Source: Epiperipatus broadwayi (lineage: Eukaryota > Onychophora > Udeonychophora > Euonychophora > Peripatidae). Taken from it: 64,000 nucleotides of DNA. Shown one piece after another: positions 56,695 to 64,000 of this stretch (position 1 is the stretch's first letter; every line of letters starts with the position of its first letter). Under the pieces are notes generated by a model. The model saw only the letters and a program-made list of their open reading frames with translations. It did no database searches and was not told the DNA's origin. The position numbers and the translations under genes are program-made. Where the stretch lies: contig JAQFVV010000502.1 of NCBI GenBank assembly GCA_028023455.1, forward strand, positions 244,001 to 308,000. Reading direction: 5' to 3'.

Positions 56695-58413
56695 AATTAA
56701 AAACTACAATAATTATAATTTAGTTATAATCTTGATTTTACTAACTGAGGTTATTTACTATAAATAATGGGTCCAGTTTAATTGATTATTATAAAATTGT
56801 CAGCTTCAAAATAATGGCAGTTGTTGTTAAGCTTCTTGTCAGTTGAATTTGAACTTATGCAGAAATAAAATCTGGGTGATATTTTTGTGCTAGTTCAATA
56901 TGTATGTAAAGACATTTCTTTCTGTATCTGATATTCAGAAATTAGAAAAGTTGAACTGAAATAAGAACCACCTGTATTTAACTTATATATCTGATAATTA
57001 AGACATCTTTAACAATATATTCTTGAGAAACAGCTTAATACTGATAAATTAAAATGGTATATGTTAAGCTATGATAGACATATATAAAGGTATATAAGGA
57101 AGAAATTTGTTGTTACACAAATAGAAGAATAGACAAAAGCTGATTGTATAGAGTATAGATGGAAGAAATTGGCTAGTGAGTAAAATATATATTAAGATAT
57201 ATTATTCCAACTCGTAGTGAAATCTATTTTTTATTTATTGCCTGCAAAAAGTAGTATTTAATCTCTACTATAGTGATTTGTTTTAAAAGTAAACTTTCAA
57301 CTGAATTAAATATATTATTAACCAGTTAATGAAATAAAGCCAGGAAAGTTCAGGACAAGATTGAAAACCTCCAGGGATAAAAATTTTAGGTAATTTTCTC
57401 TTTATATTATTATACCATTCATAAAAAATTTTGTTGCAGAGTTAGAAAGTGTAACAAAACCTTAAACTGTGTGTTTTATGATAAATGAAACTTCAGAATT
57501 TTAATCACTCAGTATAAGCTATTGGTAAAAATAATTTTAAAAACAAATTAATATTTAAGAATTGGGATATCACTTTTCGATTAGAATATAACATATATGT
57601 TTAGCATCTAATTACTTACAATTTTGTAAAATAAAATAATATTGGCCTGTGTAGTTAATGAAAGTAATAACAAGTGAACTATTTGGTCCAAAATAATAAT
57701 AAGTGAAATATTTTGTATTATCAGACATGGACATGTGTTCCTGCATAAATGTGTTTATTTGTTACAACTTATCATTTATATTTCTGCCAGCTACAAACTA
57801 AACAAAATGTTACTTGTACAGTTTATTTGTAAATCTATAAAAATAATTAATATTTAATATATAAGTATTTATTAGTTCTTTCATTTATTTCATTTTTTTG
57901 TTCCAATTGATCAATAAATTTATTATTTTTAAGTTATTCTAATGAAGTTATGTCATTAGAGTTTTTGTGATCCCAAGTCTAGTTTCGAACTAATGATATA
58001 TACTATACATATTTTGATCTTTATAATTCTTTTTAGAATTATTTAGATGGCTCTAAAGTAATGAAGATCATTTTAAAGTCTGATCACTTTATATGTTTAA
58101 TGATTATTGCTAGTTCACCGAGTTCTAGTACATTCATAGTACTTGGTGATTCAAAATATTGATGACGATCAGAATTTATATAATGCTCTTTTTTACATTA
58201 TTCCCCAGATTTGGTGTTGGCTTGATGATATTTAGCCTATGATTTTTATAATATTTCTATTTTGAATCAAGTAATAATGATGATTGATGTTGAGTAGTTG
58301 CTAGTCATGTTATGCTTATTATTTATATTTAATTGTGATTACTTTTTGTGATGATTTCCTTAATCTTACTGTATTCAGTATTTATTATCCTTATAAATTC
58401 CTTATTTTTCCAT
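56695..58413. other. A+T-rich DNA, no recognised feature
   Basis: No gene. A modest inverted repeat near 58113-58152 (TTCACCGAGT...GTAC / GTACTTGGTGA) is the only structure noted. Confidence 0.5.
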
Positions 58414-58540
58414 ACTATTACAATTAAATTGACAAAAAATCAAGTCAGATGACCTAATTTTAATAAAGCTCGCATTTACAAATGTTATATATAGAGTAAG
58501 TTAAAAACAAACCCTTAACATGCTTCAAAAATACCTTCAA

Positions 58541-58580
58541 CCTCAGACCGCGGTTTCTGCCTCTAGCGTCATCAGTGAGG
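58541..58580 (-). ncRNA. Type I hammerhead ribozyme, inverted unit
   Basis: On the minus strand: CCTCA, CTGATGA, helix II CGC/GCA with loop TAGAG, GAAA, palindromic CCGCGG, GTC, then TGAGG closing helix I. Cleavage is expected between 58546 and 58545. All invariant core bases are present. Confidence 0.85.
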
Positions 58581-58790
58581 TGCTAGGGAATAAAAATACT
58601 AGAACGAGTCTAGCATTTTATCAATGCCTAACTCAAATAGCAGTATGGGACTGAACTAAGTTCAGATACACCATATATTAATAGCTCTAGCAATATAAAA
58701 TCGCCAAAGCCTTAATAGCAAAAAACTAAAATTAAATTGTTAGGCATTGATAAAATGCTAGACTCGTTCTAGTATTTTTATTCCCTAGCA

Positions 58791-58830
58791 CCTCACTGAT
58801 GACGCTAGAGGCAGAAACTGCGGTCTGAGG
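58791..58830 (+). ncRNA. Type I hammerhead ribozyme, direct unit 1
   Basis: Same layout as the other units, but helix III reads CTGCGG in place of CCGCGG, which breaks the palindrome at one position. Predicted cleavage is after C58825. Confidence 0.82.
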
Positions 58831-59159
58831 TTGAGGGTATTTTTGAAGCTTGTTAAGGGTTTGTTTTTAACTTACTCTATATATAACATTTGTAAATGCG
58901 AGCTTTATTAAAATTAGGTCATCTGACTTGATTTTTTGTCCATTTAATTTTAGTTTTTTGCTATTAAGGCTTTGGCGATTTTATATTGCTAGAGCTATTA
59001 ATATATGGTGTATCTGAACTTAGTTCAGTCCCATACTGCTATTTGAGTTAGATAGCTGGATTTTTGGACATTTAAATGTCTGAAAGTTTCAGATTTTCTT
59101 CTCAATAGTTAGGCATTGATAAAATGCTAGACTCGTTCTAGTATTTTTATTCCCTAGCA

Positions 59160-59199
59160 CCTCACTGATGACGCTAGAGGCAGAAACCGCGGTCTGAGG
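59160..59199 (+). ncRNA. Type I hammerhead ribozyme, direct unit 2
   Basis: Helix I CCTCA/TGAGG, core CTGATGA, helix II CGC/GCA (inner two pairs good), GAAA, CCGCGG, GTC. Predicted cleavage is after C59194. The outer helix I can extend through CCC (59152) with GGG downstream across an internal loop. Confidence 0.87.
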
Positions 59200-59528
59200 T
59201 TGAGGGTATTTTTGAAGCTTGTAAAGGGTTTGTTTTTAACTTACTCTATATATAACATTTGTAAATGCGAGCTTTATTAAAATTAGGTCATCTGACTTGA
59301 TTTTTTGTCAATTTAATTTTAGTTTTTTGCTATTAAGGCTTTGGCGATTTTATATTGCTAGAGCTATTAATATATGGTGTATCTGAACTTAGTTCAGTCC
59401 CATACTGCTATTTGAGTTAGATAGCTGGATTTTTGGACATTTAAATGTCTGAAAGTTTCAGATTTTCTTCTCAATAGTTAGGCATTGATAAAATGCTAGA
59501 CTCATTCTAGTATTTTTATTCCCTAGCA

Positions 59529-59568
59529 CCTCACTGATGATGCTAGATGCAGAAACCGCGGTCTGAGG
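59529..59568 (+). ncRNA. Type I hammerhead ribozyme, direct unit 3
   Basis: Helix II is TGC/GCA with loop TAGAT, so all three pairs form, making this the best-paired copy. CCGCGG and GTC are present; cleavage is expected after C59563. Confidence 0.87.
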
Positions 59569-59817
59569 TTGAGGGTATTTTTGAAGCTTGTTAAGCGTTT
59601 GTTTTTAACTTACTCTATATATAACTATTACAATATATTTATAATAATAGTTACATAAAAATTGTCTTATTAGCAAATGATTTATTTATTCTTCAACAAA
59701 AATAAATGTACACTATTAACTTTACATTATTTTTGATACGGTACTGTTTATTGATTACTTGGACTTGTAGCAAATGATATTAGAATAATATGAAGATATA
59801 AATAAGCATATGACACG

Positions 59818-60110
59818 ATCTTATGATCTTTATACTCTAGTGAGATTCACTTATGATTTTTTCCCTTTAGTGACTCACCAGTAATCGTTATCTTCTAGTG
59901 AGAGTTTCAAATATGATTATTATTCTCTAGAGATTATGATCTATGGTATTTACTCTCTAATAAGATTTTTCTGTGATCTTTATGCTATAATAAAATTTAT
60001 CATACAACTTCATCCTTTAATTACCTGTGATCTTTAATCTTTAGTGTTATTTATCTGAGTTTTTACTCTTTAGTAAAATTTATTTATGATTTTTATTTTC
60101 TAGCTAATAT
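59818..60110 (+). repeat. Degenerate ~30-bp minisatellite
   Basis: About ten imperfect copies of a unit near TTATGATCTTTA, then CTCTAGTGAGATT, then CAC. Examples start near 59820 (TTATGATCTTTATACTCTAG), 59851, 59880, 59912, 59937, 59970, 60029 and 60085. Copies are diverged and lengths vary between 24 and 34 bp. Confidence 0.65.
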
Positions 60111-62020
60111 TTGCTAATATTTATTGGCAGATTCTATTGGATATTTAGTTTGAATATGAGCCTTTATTTGACAGAAAAATACTAAATGTATATATCTGAT
60201 ACAAAAAACATTAAATTTATTCATCCTGAATTCAAACCTAATCAGCAGACATGAACAATAAATATAAATATTATACCATGAGGGCTTTTAGCTATTCTTA
60301 GATAAAACAATAAAAAAACTGCTCAACAGTTACCAATCATCTCTTGGCAGGAGATGTCAGGAATGTTTTCCTTCAGAGTTCTTATTTATGAGGCTATTGA
60401 AGAATTTTGCTCTAATGATTTATTTAATATTATTTTACCTCTTGTATAAACATACATACATATACATTCTTATGACAATGAATCAACTATAAGGCAGATA
60501 AATAAAAAAAAAAGGTTAACTTGCATAAAAAAAATAATTGAAAGTGTTTTCTGAGTAAACAAGAATTAATTAAAGCAAAACACTATAAAAGCTTTTAATA
60601 TAATTTTGAAAACATTCTAAGCAAATGGCTGGATTATTATCTGAATTAAAGGAAAGCATATATTTTGAATGCACTATAGGCTATATCATGGATCTATAAA
60701 AGAGCTTGGAAATAAAAACAAGTTCATTCTCCCAGTAGTGAACCATGGTATAAGAGACTAGTTTGTTTTAAATTATAAGCCTCAGATATTCCAAAGATGT
60801 TGGACAAAAATAATTCCCATATGTATGAGCTGTTTAATACAATGAATTTAGTTTTTAGTTATGACATTTGTCATCAGTGTAGATAGTACTTTTAAGTATA
60901 TTTACAGTGAAGCAACAGTGAACCAAATTTGTAGCTCTAGCCTGATCTATATATTTGACTAAAGTTCAACTAAAAATACATTTACCTTTATTGTATACTT
61001 AGAAGAGAAAAGTTTCCTATTCCATTCTCAGCAAAGTGAACTATAGCCTGCTATCAATGATAACTATATTTACCTAAATCATAAACTCTTCCTAGTTTCT
61101 GGAATGTTATTTAAACTCAATGAAGATCAAAACTTCTTATAAAACGTGCAAGCACATCATCATCTAGTAAACTGAAAGAAATTACAATTTGACATGTTGG
61201 AAACTGCAATTCCAATAAATCTTTGAATATAACTAAAGCAAGAAAGAAGATCCCAAACTTTAAATAGAAAGAATCTATAATGAAATATTTGAGAACATTG
61301 AATTACATAATTGTACTTGCAATAAATAGTGCTAGTAAGAAACTTTTACTAATTCAATAGTATAATAGACCAGAAAAGAATAATAGTTTTTGTCATTACT
61401 TATCCATATACATATTAAATTGATCTTTTATTAAATAATATATAAATTCTGTAAATGTAATTTTTCTCTAAGTATTAAAATGTATGTGAAGCTGGTACAA
61501 TTTAGATTTTATGAATATTATTATTTATGGATTGCTAAGTAGTAAACCAAGATCGTCAATCAAGCACTGTTCTAAGAGTGGTATTTCTAAAATACAACTA
61601 TTCTGGTTAGCAATGTGCCTTTAAGTAAGGATTCATCTTAGCAACCATATCAATTTGTATCCATAATTTTTATTTACAATTGATTATCTCTACAACAATC
61701 TTTAAAATAATTCCAAAACTTTTTCAAAAAACAATCAGTATTTTCATTGCTACTTTGTAGGTTTGAAAATGTCATAGGATAGTGATTTCATTATAGTTAC
61801 ATCATCCAAGAATAAAATGGTAATATTGGTGCAAAAATATAGAGTCCAGCATAGAGCTTTATACTATACACAGTATTATGTTTTGATTATTGAATTAAAA
61901 TATGATTTATGTACTTTTTCTAATTTTCATTGAGTGTCCTTACATGACAATCAGTGGTTTCATTAATTACACACTCAAAGAAGAGAAGATTTCCATTGTT
62001 AATGATTACTAAAGCAAAAA
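60111..62020. other. A+T-rich DNA, no recognised feature
   Basis: No coding domain, tandem or inverted structure was recognised on either strand. Confidence 0.5.
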
Positions 62021-62587
62021 ATTAATATATATATGTGCTCTGCGCACAGATAATGAAGCTATTAATAAATTGTCATGAAATTATTAAAATTTTACTGCCA
62101 AGTGCTTTCAGGACAGTCTACAGTCCCATATTCATGGTGAGTTATTCTGTTAATAACTGTAAAATTATGCAAATTTTATGCAAACTTATGTGCAGATGTT
62201 ACGTGGACCGTTTATGAGATAGGGAATAGCAGGCCTTTCTTCTGTTGATTGCCGATGGGTCAGCAAAGTAAGCTTCCCTAACTTTACGTTTGGTGTCATT
62301 TGTTTCAGAGCAAATGACACTGGCTGTGGTAGGTAGAAAAGCATGTCCAGTGTTTCTTTCATGTTCAACAAAAAGGCCTGCTATTCCCTATCTCGTAAAT
62401 GGTCCACGTAACATCTGCACATAAGTTTGCATAAAATTTGCATAATTTTACAGTTATTAACAGAATAACTCGCCATGAATATGGGACTGTAGACTGTCCC
62501 GAAAGCGCTTGGTGGTAAAATTTTAATAATTTCATGACAATTTATTAATAGCTTCATTATGTGTGTGCAGAGCACATATATATTAAT
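62021..62587. mobile_element. Foldback (MITE-like) element, ~210-bp arms and structured loop
   Basis: The left arm (from ATTAATATATATATGTGCTC to TAGGGAATAGCAGGCC, about 62021-62235) and the right arm (GGCCTGCTATTCCCTA to GAGCACATATATATTAAT, about 62374-62587) are inverse copies with few differences. A loop of about 135 bp holds the hairpin at 62293-62320. The outermost bases are TA-rich, consistent with a TA target. The ORFs read across the arms (62035-62217 plus; 62381-62575 minus) are the same sequence read from each arm, not genes. Confidence 0.85.
62293..62320. repeat. Perfect 10-bp hairpin in the foldback loop
   Basis: GTGTCATTTG and CAAATGACAC are exactly complementary around TTTCAGAG, placed near the centre of the loop of the 62-kb foldback element. 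Confidence 0.8.
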
Positions 62588-64000
62588 TTATTTAAGCGTT
62601 AATGATGTAAAATCTTGACTAAAGCAAAAAATATACTAGTTTCATTCAACATAGTAAGTGATCAAAAGCACACTTTGATCATATACAACAACAAATTGTA
62701 TTAACATTAAATTTTGAAACTGTACATTAGCTTTTACAGATTTAAAATTTTTATGAATATTGTTTTATTTGTTGCAAAAATCTTTGGATCATTATAATTG
62801 TAAAATATGATCATTCTAATTTTAAATCAATTTGAGAGAAAAAAGATGTGTATTAGACAAGCATTGGTGGTCGATTGGTCAGCATAACTGCCTTATGAGC
62901 AATTGTCTCGGGTTTGCGGGTTCACTTCCTGGCTGATGATTTGACACAATAATCAACTTTATACAAATCAAAGATGATTAAATATAAGATAAAAATACCA
63001 TTGGCCTAATATTAAATCAGTAATCTTATAACTCATTTCTGACATATTCAAAATAATAGTAATTTTGTAAGACTAAAAAATATATAAGAAAATAGATTTA
63101 ATCATTTACATTATTAAAATTACAGCAATGAACTATATATTCTATTTTTTTTATCTAATAATTATTTAACTTCCACTGCATTTATGTAAAATAAATAAAT
63201 TAATAACGAATTTATGCTTTAAAAAAATTAGTCCGAGCTTCAAAAAAAAATTATAAGTTTTATTGGTTACATATTACAAAAATTAAAAGCTTTGATAATA
63301 AAGTATAAAGTGCATCAAAAATAAATTTTAAAATGTAAAGTGGGTACTTTCGTAGAAATTGCACCATGAACTTTGCCAACCATCTTTGTTTTAATTATCC
63401 ATTTACAGGAACGGCAAAACAATCTTGAAAACAATATGGATGACTACAAGCTATTGTATTTAATATTATTTTTTATTATGATTCTAAAAAACAAAAGAAA
63501 ATACACAGAACTACAAATAATTGTAATTAAAGGAAATTTAATATAAGGTGGCAAATGAAAAAGCTGGTCAAAGAAAATATAGCAAAAGTGTTTATAAATG
63601 TGTATTATTTAATTCAGTAAGCAGAAATCCTTAATAGTATGCATTGCGGCCCATAAATGTGTCTTCTCCTTTATGTGGTCAGTGCAATGTAAATTCTGCT
63701 AAATAGGAATCAATGTGTTATCTTGCAGTTCCCTTTGTGCTTTTTGTTTTTTCTGACATTGGAATATCCCAAATTTTAATCATTTCAACAAAAAATAAGT
63801 AAAGTAAAATCTCAAAGATAATATTATACTAAACATAATTAAATGCCACTAAATAATAATAACAATGTTTACAAAGTGTTTATATTCATATGCTATCTAT
63901 ACATAAAAAAATAGTAATTATATGTTATGAAATTGAATTTATAAGCCATTTAGTAATATTTTTTAAAGGTAACAGTAACTTATAATTCATTTTCGTAATA
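62588..64000. other. A+T-rich DNA with one tRNA-like relic
   Basis: Apart from the tRNA-like sequence at 62861-62940 I see no gene, element end or repeat up to the window edge. Confidence 0.5.
62861..62940 (+). tRNA. tRNA-like relic related to the 4.9-kb copy
   Basis: It opens GCATTGGTGGTCGATTGGTC, close to the 4857 copy's GCATTGGTAGCCGAGTGGTC. It also shares a T-arm-like GGGTTTGCGGGTTCACTTCC region and the same TTTGACA directly downstream. The acceptor stem is imperfect and no clear TSD is seen. It is likely an older member of the same tRNA-derived retroposon family. Confidence 0.5.

Larger units (their letters stand above)
58414..59634. mobile_element. Hammerhead-ribozyme tandem array (retrozyme-like), 58425-59623, 11-bp TSD
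   Basis: One inverted unit of about 311 bp (58425-58736) is joined to direct units of 369 bp starting near 58740, 59110 and 59479; the last is partial. Each carries a type I hammerhead; the direct cleavage sites are after 58825, 59194 and 59563, exactly 369 bp apart. The flanks ACTATTACAAT (58414-58424 and 59624-59634) match perfectly. Tandem units of a few hundred bp, one hammerhead per unit and TSDs of about 10-12 bp are the known architecture of metazoan retrozymes, which are mobilised through circular RNAs. Penelope-like elements also carry hammerheads in their terminal repeats and often have an inverted partial copy. No protein is encoded, so it is non-autonomous. Confidence 0.85.

Noticed and set aside
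58425-59623. CRISPR-like or simple satellite array
   Set aside because: Units are 369 bp with ribozymes, one is inverted, and the whole is flanked by a TSD; neither CRISPR nor an ordinary satellite explains this.
62035-62575. Two similar ORFs (62035-62217 plus, 62381-62575 minus) suggesting a duplicated gene
   Set aside because: They are the two arms of one foldback element read in opposite directions.

Overview
This window is non-coding, transposon-rich DNA from an animal nuclear genome. It is strongly A+T-rich (roughly 28% G+C by eye). It has no bacterial gene organisation, no long host ORF, many (TA)n tracts, and layers of eukaryotic mobile elements: hAT, Merlin, RTE-like and jockey-like LINEs, LTR retrotransposons, a tRNA-derived retroposon, foldback elements and hammerhead-ribozyme repeats. 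This mixture suggests an invertebrate; I cannot name the phylum from sequence alone. Only one piece looks like host coding sequence: a minus-strand internal exon at 5303-5506 with both splice sites.

Left third (1-23 kb). A decayed ZBED-type hAT transposon (1-3110) is split by an internally deleted Merlin element (728-2086). Foldback repeats, a tRNA-derived retroposon with target-site duplication (TSD) and a possible solo LTR follow. At 9306-11151 lies the best-preserved element of the window: a Merlin transposon with an intact 320-aa DDE transposase, long inverted arms and a perfect 8-bp TSD. Then come LINE and hAT pseudogenes, and a nested palindrome (20.7-22.7 kb) into which a non-autonomous hAT with a perfect 8-bp TSD has jumped.

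Middle (23-38 kb). Mostly anonymous A+T-rich DNA with a hairpin-headed short retroposon (12-bp TSD), a 0.34-kb foldback element, a 0.7-kb degenerate GATA/GGAT array and a decayed minus-strand jockey-like LINE.

Right half (38-64 kb). Two LTR elements with unusually long LTRs are present. The first (38297-43456) has 2.2-kb LTRs around only 738 bp and inserted with a 4-bp TSD into a hammerhead-ribozyme element. The second (45303-55171) has 2.97-kb LTRs around a 3.9-kb interior that holds broken gag and protease on the minus strand and no room for reverse transcriptase or integrase. At 58425-59623 is the most interesting feature: a tandem/inverted array with four type I hammerhead ribozymes. The three direct copies are spaced exactly 369 bp apart and the array is flanked by an 11-bp direct repeat, which is the architecture of a metazoan retrozyme or a Penelope-like terminal repeat. 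A foldback element with a central hairpin sits near 62.0-62.6 kb.

Most elements here are non-autonomous or decayed. The order of insertion can be read from the nesting: hAT then Merlin; foldback then hAT; ribozyme element then LTR element.
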